NCBI GenBank assembly: GCA_947175575.1
Contig: CAMWNG010000002.1
Coordinates: forward strand, 62,001-126,000
Direction of reading: 5' to 3'
Source: an uncultured Bacteroidales bacterium
GTDB lineage: Bacteria; Bacteroidota; Bacteroidia; Bacteroidales; Muribaculaceae
Length of the DNA: 64,000 bases
Shown one piece after another: positions 1 to 9,472 of this stretch; position 1 is the first letter of the stretch; every line of letters starts with the position of its first letter. Under the pieces are notes generated by a model. It worked only from the letters and a program-made list of their open reading frames with translations, was not told the origin of the DNA and ran no database searches. The position numbers and the translations under genes are program-made.

Positions 1-656
1 GGACGATGATACAAACAGTGTCGCAGTCGGTACTCTACAACAGCCGTCCGGATAACAGAGTTTTCCTGGGAGAGCTGGATATGCTTCGTGCAGTTGCCAA
101 GGTGCGCGTAGTCGACAATATAGACAACAAGAACGCGGATGGATACCCGAAAATCGTAAATGCCGCCCTGATCGGCTCACAATCCTATCTTTGTCCCGTA
201 CCGAACGGAGCTTTAACCTACCAAAACGGAACACAGGTTCATACTCCTCGCCTTGCTAATCCGGAGTATGAAAGTAATGATATTAACAAGTTTACATATC
301 GGCTTGGAGTTATGCCGGCAGCATGGACGGATCTTCCGCCGACAGCATACCGCGGTGAAATCTTCGCCGGATATATCCCTGAGATGGGTATATTTCATAT
401 CAATAATGACGTCAATCAGGGCCTACCTCTTTTCCGCATATCGGTGGCTATATCTAAAGATTCAGACGGAAAAGAGATTATTAAGCTGTACGAGGTGCCT
501 ATGACCGCCTACAGTGGCGAGAATTTCGAGTTTGGCAATGCTATCCTCCGCAACCATATATATACACTGTCTGTCAAACATGTGAATAATTCTGATCTTA
601 TTTTGAACGTGGCAGTGAAAGACTGGAGGACCATCTCTTACCAATATGAATATTAA
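1..656 (+). CDS. Mfa/FimA-type fimbrillin family protein, 5'-truncated by window edge
   Basis: The reading frame is open to the left edge, so the first in-frame ATG (position 6) is probably internal and the true start lies upstream. The visible 216 residues contain a segment like the fimbrillin 'L.R.vAKvrV' strand (LDMLRAVAKVRV, about residues 25-36) and end with the motif typical of these folds, an Asn-His-x-Tyr-x-Leu strand followed by 'VAVKDW' close to the terminus. These are family resemblances to Bacteroidales fimbrillins, outer-membrane lipoproteins that assemble by strand exchange into fimbriae. The stop overlaps the next gene by 11 bases, indicating one operon with the two large lipoproteins. 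Whether it is a shaft, anchor or accessory subunit cannot be decided without the N-terminus. Confidence 0.6.
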   Translation, partial: TMIQTVSQSVLYNSRPDNRVFLGELDMLRAVAKVRVVDNIDNKNADGYPKIVNAALIGSQSYLCPVPNGALTYQNGTQVHTPRLANPEYESNDINKFTYRLGVMPAAWTDLPPTAYRGEIFAGYIPEMGIFHINNDVNQGLPLFRISVAISKDSDGKEIIKLYEVPMTAYSGENFEFGNAILRNHIYTLSVKHVNNSDLILNVAVKDWRTISYQYEY

Positions 657-3483
657 AATAAGTCATATAATATCACTTCTGTGTTTCCTGCTGACATTCA
701 CAGGCTGTTCCGATGATATCGGTGTAAAACTTCCGCAAAATGAGACGGAAGCCCTCACTATATATGTACCTGTTGCAGGAAGATTCGATTCTCGTGATGC
801 GGACGCCATCCCGGATGAATTGAAATATACATCTCTGACCTTTTTCGCTTTCCCGTCGGCAGGCGATCCTGTAATCGTTCCATTGCCTGTCGATGATTCT
901 TCGCTCACGCTTACGGACATATATCGCCCTTATCAGATTGATCTTCCTGTCGGGTACTATCATTTCTATCTTGTAGCGAACGTGTTTGACGATGAGACCT
1001 CTATCCCTCAGGATGAGGAGACTCTGGCACGTGCGATATGGGAGTTGGCGGATGATTTCAATTGCTCGCTTCCTGCTTCTGGACTCCCGATGAGTGCTTC
1101 TCATACGGATTTCACGGCAGTCACGGCAGCCGGTACCCATGCGCTTACGTCAGATCCTTTCTATTACGACGGAAACGGCGGCACACTCTATGCCATCATG
1201 ACTTTCCTATATGCCAAAGTGACTGTCGAGGCACGCGATGCCGCAGGAAACCCCGTTAACGTCTTGTCGCCAGAGTTTGACAATCTGTCATCCGCCGAAC
1301 CCGTGTTCTTCAACGATTCATTTTCTTCATACGGAGCGCTGGCCCCAGTTAGTCCGGCCATGCCGGAGGGCGATGACATCCCGGAAGTGCTTACATTTTA
1401 TATCCCCGAGCGTTATGTTACGGCTACCGCGGCAGCCTCTCAGTCTACGCTCTCGTTCACTATCGGTGACAAGGCCATAACCCTTCCGCTTGGTGAGACA
1501 GCGACTGATAATGCTGATGATGTCAATGTGATCCCCGCTCCCGACGCCCGGCGCAGCATCGTTCGCGGCACGCATTACAGGTATCTGTTGAATACCGTTG
1601 ACCGTATCACGCTCGAAGTGGATGATTGGACTCCCGAGGGCGTCTCGGCGGCTTTACGCGGTCCTGTCTATCTGCATGTCGAAAAACAGGAATATGAGAT
1701 TCAGGCGGGTGAAGAGACATCCATATGGTTTGAATCAGACGTGCCGAATGTTTATGTCAAGTCGCCAAAGTTCAACGAGACAGACCTTTACAGCTATTCG
1801 GTCGACCCCACAGCAGACACTATCCGGGTCTGGGTCAATCAGGACATCAAATCATCCGATTATGACCTGATTAAACAAAGCATTCAGGCCGGGGAGGGTA
1901 AATATGACTATTTCCACATCGTTGCAGGACCTATTCATAAGCGGATTTCGGTTACACCTCTCGTTCTTGACTATTTTCTGCGTGTCAATCCCCCCACGAT
2001 TCCGATTGATGTAAAACTTCGTGTCGCCTCGGGTGAATACCACGGTACTATTCCCGTGTCGGTGCGCACCAATTATCCCGAACTGAAAGTAACGCTTGGC
2101 GAAGGATGGGATCTCATTCCGACAGATGAGACCGACGCACTTACCCTCAATGACGCCGATGGAGCTCCCGTGACATTGTCATCTGAAGCCCATGCCTCGG
2201 CGGGGTTGGTTTATTATTACCTGAATTTCAAAGGGCTTAATTCCGGCTATAAGTTCTGGAAAGACAACCATACGCTCATAATCAATGTCACGGGTATAGA
2301 CAGCGACGGTACCGAACGTGAGACCGTTCCGGTCACGGTCAATGTCATTCCATCGATGCTGAATTATAAGATTCATTTCCGTGCTGTCGACGAAAATTGG
2401 GTATTGCCTCATATCTATGTATATCAATGTCTGGAGTTTCCCGGCAACTATAATCAGGTATGGAACGGATTTTCTCTTGCTTCCCAGCCTATCGGCTACC
2501 AAGAAGGACAGAATCGCTTTGCCGCTTTGGAGTATTCGTTTACCGGCGCTGTGGCTTTCCGCGGTTGGGATTATCTGATCAATCATGAACTCCTTTACAA
2601 CGACAACGGCACCATGAAGCCTTTCGTTGGAAAGAGAGAAGAAGGCTTCTTTATGTTCGATGATGCCGGTTACGATGAATGGAGTCCAAAGGAAGCGACG
2701 TCCGAACGCTATAATTTTAGTATGGACTTTTGTAAAGATCATCGCGAATATATCTGCGAGGATCATGCAGATTTCCCCGGGAAATTCTGTCCTTATTGCG
2801 CATGGAGTAACCCGAGTATGAACCGTATTTGGGCTGGAATCATGATGAAGCCCGAAGGAAACGGCTGGTATGAGTTCGAACTTTCCGGAGTAGCTACCCC
2901 CGGCAAGGCTCTTATAATGTTCTCTGACAATCACGGCATCGATGCTGCGCCGGTGAACAATCAGTTCCCGAAGGGCAACACCGTCGGAATTCCGCTGTTT
3001 GACTATCCCTCGCGAGAAGGCTGGTTCGAATATAACGGTGATGTGGAAGATCGTGTCAATAATCAGTTCACTTCCGAGAAGCCTGCTTCGTATGATCCGG
3101 AGCCGATAAAGCCCGGTACCTACGCATTCCGTCTCTACTGGCCCGCAAACACGGGTATGGATATTATACATCTATGGCTTACCGGTGACTCGGATTACGG
3201 AGATGTATCAGGTAATTGGGGAGCTGCCAAGGATAAAGTTACCAAAGTCGGAGATTATTACTGTTACGATTTTACATGGAATATCTCGGTATCACAGGTA
3301 TTGATGTTACATGCGATTATATTCAAAAACCAGGGTCAGGGGCAGGATAGATTCGATTACAGGACCTCTTGGCCGTTGTCGACGTTTTCACTCGCTTCTA
3401 ACGGAAAATATTGTGCATATATCAAATCCACAAACGATTTTCGCTCGCCGCTGATTCCAGGAATCCCCGACGGAGCAAATTGA
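646..3483 (+). CDS. large fimbrillin-like lipoprotein with C-terminal starch-binding-like module (predicted fimbrial accessory/tip protein)
   Basis: A 945-residue lipoprotein: the signal sequence ends in the lipobox FTGC (Cys21). Residues ~30-330 resemble the N-terminal fimbrillin fold (DLPVGYYHFYLVANV; a second strand set ending near 'LEVDDW'). The middle (~340-590) has repeated beta-sandwich-like segments. Residues ~590-770 form an aromatic-rich region with a Cys/His cluster (HREYICEDHADF, FCPYCAW). The last ~130 residues (GTYAFRLYWPANTG onward) resemble CBM26-like starch-binding modules found in Bacteroidota surface proteins. It starts inside the preceding gene and is followed five bases later by another large lipoprotein. 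Its length far exceeds a shaft fimbrillin, which fits a tip or accessory adhesin. Glycan binding is inferred only. Confidence 0.6.
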   Translation: MNIKISHIISLLCFLLTFTGCSDDIGVKLPQNETEALTIYVPVAGRFDSRDADAIPDELKYTSLTFFAFPSAGDPVIVPLPVDDSSLTLTDIYRPYQIDLPVGYYHFYLVANVFDDETSIPQDEETLARAIWELADDFNCSLPASGLPMSASHTDFTAVTAAGTHALTSDPFYYDGNGGTLYAIMTFLYAKVTVEARDAAGNPVNVLSPEFDNLSSAEPVFFNDSFSSYGALAPVSPAMPEGDDIPEVLTFYIPERYVTATAAASQSTLSFTIGDKAITLPLGETATDNADDVNVIPAPDARRSIVRGTHYRYLLNTVDRITLEVDDWTPEGVSAALRGPVYLHVEKQEYEIQAGEETSIWFESDVPNVYVKSPKFNETDLYSYSVDPTADTIRVWVNQDIKSSDYDLIKQSIQAGEGKYDYFHIVAGPIHKRISVTPLVLDYFLRVNPPTIPIDVKLRVASGEYHGTIPVSVRTNYPELKVTLGEGWDLIPTDETDALTLNDADGAPVTLSSEAHASAGLVYYYLNFKGLNSGYKFWKDNHTLIINVTGIDSDGTERETVPVTVNVIPSMLNYKIHFRAVDENWVLPHIYVYQCLEFPGNYNQVWNGFSLASQPIGYQEGQNRFAALEYSFTGAVAFRGWDYLINHELLYNDNGTMKPFVGKREEGFFMFDDAGYDEWSPKEATSERYNFSMDFCKDHREYICEDHADFPGKFCPYCAWSNPSMNRIWAGIMMKPEGNGWYEFELSGVATPGKALIMFSDNHGIDAAPVNNQFPKGNTVGIPLFDYPSREGWFEYNGDVEDRVNNQFTSEKPASYDPEPIKPGTYAFRLYWPANTGMDIIHLWLTGDSDYGDVSGNWGAAKDKVTKVGDYYCYDFTWNISVSQVLMLHAIIFKNQGQGQDRFDYRTSWPLSTFSLASNGKYCAYIKSTNDFRSPLIPGIPDGAN

Positions 3484-3488
3484 TAGTT

Positions 3489-6400
3489 ATGATTAACAGA
3501 TTCCTGACATATTTTATTGCGGTCATAGCTGTGCTTTTTGTCGGCTGTTCCGATCCGTTCGATGTCCCTCCGGTAAGCGAAATAGGTTCCGATGGCACCG
3601 TGACGCTTACCTTCGACATTCCTGCTGTAACGAAACATTTGTCGCGTGCCACAGAAGTCGATCCCGAGTTTGAGGTCTCCGATGTCTCGCTTCTCGTTTA
3701 TAACGGATCTTCCGAAAACGTATCGGCATCGCAGTCGGCGTTGATAACTGTCGACGGCCCGAATTCAGGCTCTGACAAACTCGAATATATAGGAAACAAT
3801 CAGTATCGCCTTTCATTCAAACTGAAACAATCCCTGAGGCAGGAGTCTGATCTGAGATTCGTTTTCATAGCCAATAGCCCTGTCACAATCCCGTCCGATG
3901 CCACTTACACACAACTGAAAGAGATAACACCGACCACTGTCGGCGTATCGGGAGCATATGTGATGTGCGGCGAAGCATCCATGCCGGATATTCTCGGCGG
4001 AAACACAGTCACGCTGAGGCGCAACGCCGCAAAGGTGTCTGTTGCATCCGCAGATGAAACGCCCCTTAGTTATCCCTTCGCGCTTTTCGGCGACGCCACA
4101 TCAAGTTCGGTTCTCGCGGCCGTGAACGGAAGTACAGGCGAATCGGTTGCTCCGTCTTCTTATCCCGACGATGTTACGGATTCCGCCGCACGAGTCTTTC
4201 ATCCTACAGCTAACGGCGAGAGTGCCGGTCTTATCGGCGGCCAGTGTTTCTTGATCATAAAGGCGCCCTTCCAAGGCACGGAGTATTTCTATCGTCTTGA
4301 TTTCGTACGGAATGATGATGACGGTAATCCTCAGTATATCTCGCCTCTTTCCAACCATTGGTATCAGTTCTTGATTACTGAGATTACAGCTCCCGGATCT
4401 TCCTCACCGGCTGAGGCTGTGCTGCATCCTGCGAACGGAGTAGAATATGAGATTCACGACCACTCGCCTGTGTCATTCAATATGACCAGCGACGGCTTTC
4501 GCGAGCTTGGAGTGAGTCATACACTTGAATACACCGGAAATGTCACACCAGACGGATCCTGGAGCGATATGGAGCTGTATATCAAGCTCTTCTCTAAAAA
4601 TGCAACCGAACTGCCCCCTGTTACCGGTGTAGCCGCTCTTGTCGCTGTTGCAGATCCATCATGGCTCGAATTATCCGCGCCTGAGGTTGTCAACGATCCT
4701 GACATTGTAGGGGCGGACAGAGACTCGGGTGACCACAACGACCCCGGTGTTGTCTATCGATTGAAACTTCGTTTCAATCAGAGCAGCATGATAGGCACTC
4801 TGTATAATAAGATAACGGTTAAGTGGCTCGGGTTGGAGCGAGAGATCCCTGTGGTGTGGATCCGCGAGTTCGACGGTTCGGCCGTTACATCCGCAGCGCT
4901 TGAAATCAAATACGGTGGCACGGATAATATCTCCGATTACTGGGCATTTCTCAGAAGTACCGATGATCCGGAGAATCTTGAATATCCGGCCGGTAATCTT
5001 TGGGGAATTCAGCCCGCGGCGAACAACGGTAAGGTTCGCAATCAGGGATTCCATTTTCCGGTCATGTATGGTTCGGGCACATCATACGCCCAATACAAAT
5101 ACACGCTTACTTTCGATAAGGGTAAGTTTGAAAATCTTACAGGATACACTTCCGAGGTCACGGTCTCCGGTGATGTGGCGGGCGTGACACATTCGGAGTC
5201 ATCGGGTTATCCGCTGACTGTCACTTTGGAACGTCCGGGTCGGATCGGTATGTCTGATTATGGTTACACTACGGGGAGCCTGAACGTAAAGATTTCGTTC
5301 TCCGACGGTACATCCGAGACATACTCGTTTGACCTTTATCACACCGGGTTCTTCCACCGGGACAATCAGACACATCGAATGGATGAACAGGATAGACTAA
5401 ATTATTATTACTATGAGGTCGTGCCGGTGCTTATCGACGGACGGCGCAGATATATTCTCGATCGAAATCTCGCCGCCAAATCAGCCGAGATGTACGTACG
5501 CGACTCTGACGGCTCCACTGCCATGGGGAATCCGGCGGCTGCCGGCGGCTATTTCATCGTGGCTTATCAGCAGCGCGAGAACAACGGTGCAAACAGTTAT
5601 AAAGACCCGGTGATGTTCGACGATACGACAGATCGGGTATCACCACCAGGATACATGGTTCCGCAAAAAAGCGCTTGGGACGGTCTGCGCATTTCGACAT
5701 CGTTCCACACCGAAGCCGTTGGAAGGTATTTTCCTGCATACTATGATACCGGGGTACCGACAATCGGGAATGTATATTTCCCGAAATCAATGATGATGGT
5801 CAACGGAGCCATGACAGGCGAATCACGTTCCGGATATTATTGGACCTCGACCGCTGCGACCGGTACGGAAAAAGAAGAAATCGGAAAGTGGCTGGATATG
5901 TTTGTCCTCACGGGCAGTTCCACATCATTCTCCAACGGATGTGTGTGGCTCGACAATAACCCGGTGGCTGCCTATGGAGCCTCTGTCAGGTGTATAAACA
6001 TTGCATCGGATCAATCCGAAGTGAAGCGCACCTCTTTCAATGTGTCCGGAGCGACCAATATTTTCCTTTATACCGAGACGGACGGTCAGCGGACATCGAC
6101 CACCACATGGCCCGGTCATGCCATCGGTAATTATGCCACGATGTCCGAAGGCCGTTGGTTCGGATTCTCATACGAATCAGCCCAGTTCTATCCCGAAGAT
6201 CTCTACGTTATATTTAATTTCGTGGATAAGGATGGCACAATTTACACATACAGTCAAGACGAGACCGGAGCTACTCAATACACCAAAGATATAGCTCCTT
6301 CACAATGCTATGGCTGGAAAGTCGTCGGCGACACCAATCCGGCAATTGTACCTTCGCAGGGCTACACGACTGTTGACGGTGTAGGCTTGCTTCCGGCAGA

Positions 6401-7076
6401 GGTGACCGAGCTTCAAAATTGGTGGCGTTGCGGCGAGGACGCCTCAGGAAAAGGTTTTGTATACGATTATAAGGATGGTCTGAAATTCAGAATTTTCTGG
6501 CCGGAGTGGAAAACTCAGACATTCTACGTCAATTTTAATGGCAAGAATATCTACAAGGCATCGGGAGGCAATACCGGCCATGTGTTCGGATGGAACTCAT
6601 ATACCATGTCGGCAGGAGAATTCTCACTGATCTATCAAGCCGGTTACGACGGTTTTAGTCCTATAGCTAATGGAGCGTTGAATACAATCTTTACCACTAC
6701 AGATCTGATAAATTCTGCGTATATCAATAATAATAATGTGCTTGTACCTCATACTGAGCCGGAAGACCTTCGGGTGGTCAATGACCGTATAAATCCAATT
6801 CCATCAGGATACCGCCGTATTTATATGGTTAATAACTCCAAGTGGAACAATCCTCATCTTTGGTATTGGAGACGCCAGAATGGCAGTGATTATTCCTATG
6901 GAAACACTTGGCCGGGACCAGCGATGATTGGCGTCACCGATTGCGATAACTGGTTGTGGTATTACGATATTCCTGATGATGCCAATTGGATAATTTACCA
7001 TAATCAAGGTGGAACCGGTAATTCCGGAGATACCCAATTGACCGAAGGCTTGCTTTCGGAAACTTTCTATAACTGA
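3489..7076 (+). CDS. very large fimbrillin-family lipoprotein with lectin-like and starch-binding-like domains
   Basis: The ATG at 3489 is chosen because it directly precedes a lipoprotein signal peptide with lipobox FVGC (Cys20); an in-frame ATG 26 codons upstream would bury it. The 1195-residue product starts with a fimbrillin-like region (~25-340). Residues ~650-860 resemble the FISUMP/formylglycine-enzyme-like lectin fold (ILDRNLAAKS, PPGYMVP, GYYWTSTA, GASVRCINI). Three aromatic-rich segments follow (~870-930, ~1000-1060 and ~1125-1190) that resemble CBM26-like modules, with repeated TWPG motifs (TTWPGHA, NTWPGPA). It is last in the operon, with a strong hairpin terminator just downstream. 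A fimbrial tip adhesin that recognises glycans is the best inference; no ligand is shown by the sequence. Confidence 0.6.
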   Translation: MINRFLTYFIAVIAVLFVGCSDPFDVPPVSEIGSDGTVTLTFDIPAVTKHLSRATEVDPEFEVSDVSLLVYNGSSENVSASQSALITVDGPNSGSDKLEYIGNNQYRLSFKLKQSLRQESDLRFVFIANSPVTIPSDATYTQLKEITPTTVGVSGAYVMCGEASMPDILGGNTVTLRRNAAKVSVASADETPLSYPFALFGDATSSSVLAAVNGSTGESVAPSSYPDDVTDSAARVFHPTANGESAGLIGGQCFLIIKAPFQGTEYFYRLDFVRNDDDGNPQYISPLSNHWYQFLITEITAPGSSSPAEAVLHPANGVEYEIHDHSPVSFNMTSDGFRELGVSHTLEYTGNVTPDGSWSDMELYIKLFSKNATELPPVTGVAALVAVADPSWLELSAPEVVNDPDIVGADRDSGDHNDPGVVYRLKLRFNQSSMIGTLYNKITVKWLGLEREIPVVWIREFDGSAVTSAALEIKYGGTDNISDYWAFLRSTDDPENLEYPAGNLWGIQPAANNGKVRNQGFHFPVMYGSGTSYAQYKYTLTFDKGKFENLTGYTSEVTVSGDVAGVTHSESSGYPLTVTLERPGRIGMSDYGYTTGSLNVKISFSDGTSETYSFDLYHTGFFHRDNQTHRMDEQDRLNYYYYEVVPVLIDGRRRYILDRNLAAKSAEMYVRDSDGSTAMGNPAAAGGYFIVAYQQRENNGANSYKDPVMFDDTTDRVSPPGYMVPQKSAWDGLRISTSFHTEAVGRYFPAYYDTGVPTIGNVYFPKSMMMVNGAMTGESRSGYYWTSTAATGTEKEEIGKWLDMFVLTGSSTSFSNGCVWLDNNPVAAYGASVRCINIASDQSEVKRTSFNVSGATNIFLYTETDGQRTSTTTWPGHAIGNYATMSEGRWFGFSYESAQFYPEDLYVIFNFVDKDGTIYTYSQDETGATQYTKDIAPSQCYGWKVVGDTNPAIVPSQGYTTVDGVGLLPAEVTELQNWWRCGEDASGKGFVYDYKDGLKFRIFWPEWKTQTFYVNFNGKNIYKASGGNTGHVFGWNSYTMSAGEFSLIYQAGYDGFSPIANGALNTIFTTTDLINSAYINNNNVLVPHTEPEDLRVVNDRINPIPSGYRRIYMVNNSKWNNPHLWYWRRQNGSDYSYGNTWPGPAMIGVTDCDNWLWYYDIPDDANWIIYHNQGGTGNSGDTQLTEGLLSETFYN

Positions 7077-7096
7077 TATTGGATCATAGAGACATA

Positions 7097-7140
7097 GAAC
7101 AGCCGCGCGTTCCACTCCGGACGCGCGGCTGTTCTAATTT
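7097..7140. terminator. bidirectional terminator hairpin between fimbrial operon and pulA
   Basis: A perfect 14-bp inverted repeat (7097-7110 with 7121-7134) and a 10-base loop, followed on the plus strand by a T-rich tract. It lies between two convergent genes, so it can end both transcripts. Confidence 0.85.
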
Positions 7141-7153
7141 TTTTCAGTGTAGA

Positions 7154-9157
7154 TTATCGCATGAGAATCAGTGCCGAAACGGGAGCTACGGTCATCTTGC
7201 CGCCTTGAGCCTTGCTAAGGCCCTCGGCCTTGATGGTGCCGTCTTCCGCCACAACAGTCCAGTCTCCTTTGGGAACTTTTACCTCACGTGCTTCGTCTGC
7301 GCCGTTGAAAATCACCTTGATTTCTTTTGCGGAATCGCCGTTGGCGTTATTCTTGATGGAGTAGGAGAGGAGGTTCGGGGTGTCCTTGGTGTCGTCGAAG
7401 ACAAGGTTTTTTGCTATGTCTTCGGCAGAAGTCATGCGGAAGGCGGGATGTGCCTTGCGGAGCGCGATCAGTTCGCGGTAATAGTTGAACTGGTCGGCAT
7501 TGGCGTGCTTGAGGTTCCAGTCGATGGCGTTGATGGAGTCGGGCGACTTGTATGAGTTGTGTACGCCTTTCTTGTTGCGGAAGATTTCTTCGCCGGTCCA
7601 CATGAACGGAGTGCCCTGCGACGTAAACACTATAGTCTGAGCCAGACGTGCTGCGCGCTGACGTGCAGCCTCGTCGGCCTCGGGCATCGAGTGTGCGAGT
7701 TTGTCGGTGAGCATCAGGTCGTCGTGGCAGCTCACATAGTTTATGATCATCTCAGGCGAGGTGGCATAGGGGAATTTGGAGTTGTTACCCTTGGAGTAGT
7801 CCACCTGAGGGTGAGCTGTCGCTGCTACGATACCGATCTTTACGGTCTCTTCGTTGCCGGGCTTTCCGGTGGCGAAGCCACGGTCGGCAGCGTTGGAGTA
7901 GTGGCCCTTGACAGCGTCTCGGATGTCGTCCGAGAAGACCGCGATGCCTTCCATCTTGCTCACATTTTCCTTCAGCGCGCGGCGTTCGGGAGCCAGTGGC
8001 GAATCACCGGCTGTCCATCCTTCGCCGTACACAAATATCGAGGGGTTGATCTTTTTCAGTTCGGCAGCCACACGGTTCATTGTCTCTGTGTCATGAATGG
8101 CCATGAGATCGAAACGGAAGCCGTCGATGTGATATTCATCGGCCCAGTATTTCACAGAGTTGACTATGTAGTCGGACATCTGCTGACGGTCCGAGGCGGT
8201 CTCGTTGCCGCAACCGGAAGCGTCAGAGTATGTTCCGTCGGGGCGGTGACGATAGTAGTAGCCGGGAGCGGTGAGCGAGAAGTTCGAGTCGTCATTGTTG
8301 GCTGTATGGTTGTACACCACGTCCATCACTACGCCTATACCTGCGTCATGCAGCGCTTTCACCATCTGCTTCATCTCGGTGATGCGTGCGGCGGGATCAG
8401 CCGGGTCGGTGGAGTAGGAACCTTCCGGTGCGTTATAGTTGTAAGGATCATAGCCCCAGTTGTACTGGTTGGCGGGCAGGTTGGCTTCATCCACTGAATT
8501 ATAGTCATACGAGGGAAGGATGTGTACGTGGGTCACACCCAGCTCCTTGAGGTGGTCGATGCCTGTGGCCTGGCCGTAATCGTTGGTGGTGCCCGGTTCG
8601 GTCAGTGCAAGGAATTTTCCCTTATGCACGATGCCCGATGAGGGGTGTATGCTGAAATCGCGGTGATGCATTTCGTACAGTACGGCGTCGGTGATATGGT
8701 CAAGCACCGGACCGCGGTCTTCGGCCCAACCGTCGGGGTCGGTAGCATCGAAATCTATGATGGCGGCGCGCTGTCCGTTGGTTCCCACAGCTTTTGCCCA
8801 CACACCTGGTGTTTCGGCAAGCCATTTCCCGTTATGTTTTATCGAGAAAGTGTAGAATTTGCCGTAGAGGGGTTCAGCCACTCCGGCCCGCCATGTTCCG
8901 CGGTCGCCGCGATGCATTTCGAGAGTATCGATTGCAGCCGTGTTGCGGTCGGTGGGATAGATGAAAACACGGGCAGCCTGTGCTTCGGGCGACCAGAGGG
9001 TGAAACGTGTGCCTTCGGGGCCGACAGTCATTTCCAGATCGGTGCCGTCGTAAGCGGGCCATGAATCGAATTTAGCATCGGGGTTCTGCGCTGCGGCGCA
9101 CAAGGATGAACCGCCCAGCAGGGCAGCTGCCAGAATTGTGGTTATGTTTTTTGTCAT
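7154..9157 (-). CDS. pulA: secreted type I pullulanase (GH13, CBM48)
   Basis: A 667-residue alpha-glucan debranching enzyme predicted to cleave alpha-1,6 links in pullulan or branched malto-oligosaccharides. A signal peptide ends near Ala22-Ala23 (LCAAAQ), so it is exported. Residues ~35-130 look like a CBM48 module. The GH13 barrel has the type I pullulanase signature YNWGYDP (~232-238), the DVVYNHT region I motif, GFRFDLM with the nucleophile Asp (~350), VYGEGW with the acid/base Glu (~379) and a SCHDD region IV motif. Length is typical of Bacteroidales type I pullulanases. It stands alone, with no SusC/D genes beside it, and has its own promoter plus a dyad in the leader. Confidence 0.93.
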   Translation of the reverse strand: MTKNITTILAAALLGGSSLCAAAQNPDAKFDSWPAYDGTDLEMTVGPEGTRFTLWSPEAQAARVFIYPTDRNTAAIDTLEMHRGDRGTWRAGVAEPLYGKFYTFSIKHNGKWLAETPGVWAKAVGTNGQRAAIIDFDATDPDGWAEDRGPVLDHITDAVLYEMHHRDFSIHPSSGIVHKGKFLALTEPGTTNDYGQATGIDHLKELGVTHVHILPSYDYNSVDEANLPANQYNWGYDPYNYNAPEGSYSTDPADPAARITEMKQMVKALHDAGIGVVMDVVYNHTANNDDSNFSLTAPGYYYRHRPDGTYSDASGCGNETASDRQQMSDYIVNSVKYWADEYHIDGFRFDLMAIHDTETMNRVAAELKKINPSIFVYGEGWTAGDSPLAPERRALKENVSKMEGIAVFSDDIRDAVKGHYSNAADRGFATGKPGNEETVKIGIVAATAHPQVDYSKGNNSKFPYATSPEMIINYVSCHDDLMLTDKLAHSMPEADEAARQRAARLAQTIVFTSQGTPFMWTGEEIFRNKKGVHNSYKSPDSINAIDWNLKHANADQFNYYRELIALRKAHPAFRMTSAEDIAKNLVFDDTKDTPNLLSYSIKNNANGDSAKEIKVIFNGADEAREVKVPKGDWTVVAEDGTIKAEGLSKAQGGKMTVAPVSALILMR

Positions 9158-9198
9158 AATCTTTAGGAAGTGTGTTTTGTCAGTTCGGTATGATATAA

Positions 9199-9215
9199 GT
9201 AAACATTATGTTTAC
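9199..9215. promoter_or_regulatory. operator-like dyad in pulA leader
   Basis: A perfect 8+1+8 palindrome, GTAAACAT-T-ATGTTTAC. It lies between the predicted pulA promoter and its ATG, about 28-44 bases into the expected transcript. Such symmetry fits a repressor or activator half-site pair; the regulator is not identified here. Confidence 0.4.
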
Positions 9216-9248
9216 ATTTAAAAACGAATCACCATCGGATTGTTTTTA

Positions 9249-9280
9249 CAAAGTTACAATAAAATCTCCGTAAAACCAAA
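9249..9280 (-). promoter_or_regulatory. predicted pulA promoter (Bacteroidota type)
   Basis: On the minus strand a TAACTTTG -7 box (9249-9256) is preceded 20 bases upstream by a TTTG -33 box (9277-9280). It points toward pulA and leaves a leader of about 85 bases. Confidence 0.6.
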
Positions 9281-9369
9281 TATGGAATCTGTGGATTAAA
9301 ATTATGACATGGCATTTATTCCAAATTTATATTCTTTTCGGGATATTTCACGTACTTTCACCAATTTTT

Positions 9370-9411
9370 TTGGAAAATGTTTGTGCTACTCTGCACAATT
9401 GCGTACTTTTG
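9370..9411 (+). promoter_or_regulatory. predicted promoter of first tandem secreted paralog
   Basis: TACTTTTG -7 box (9404-9411) with TTTG -33 box (9380-9383), 20-base spacing. The -33 region sits in 'TTGGAAAATGTTTG', nearly the same sequence as at the two downstream paralogs. Confidence 0.7.
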
Positions 9412-9472
9412 TCGCACAAAAGATCTTTCGTAAAGATCAATAAACAATCTAATCATTTCATTTCCATATTCA

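Noticed and set aside
2179-3171. A 330-codon minus-strand frame inside the large fimbrial lipoprotein
   Set aside because: The lipoprotein frame has a lipobox and domains; the antisense frame has no recognisable features.
7559-8497. A 312-codon plus-strand frame opposite pulA
   Set aside because: It mirrors the GH13 gene in the complementary frame, with a Val/Gly/His-rich product and no start context.
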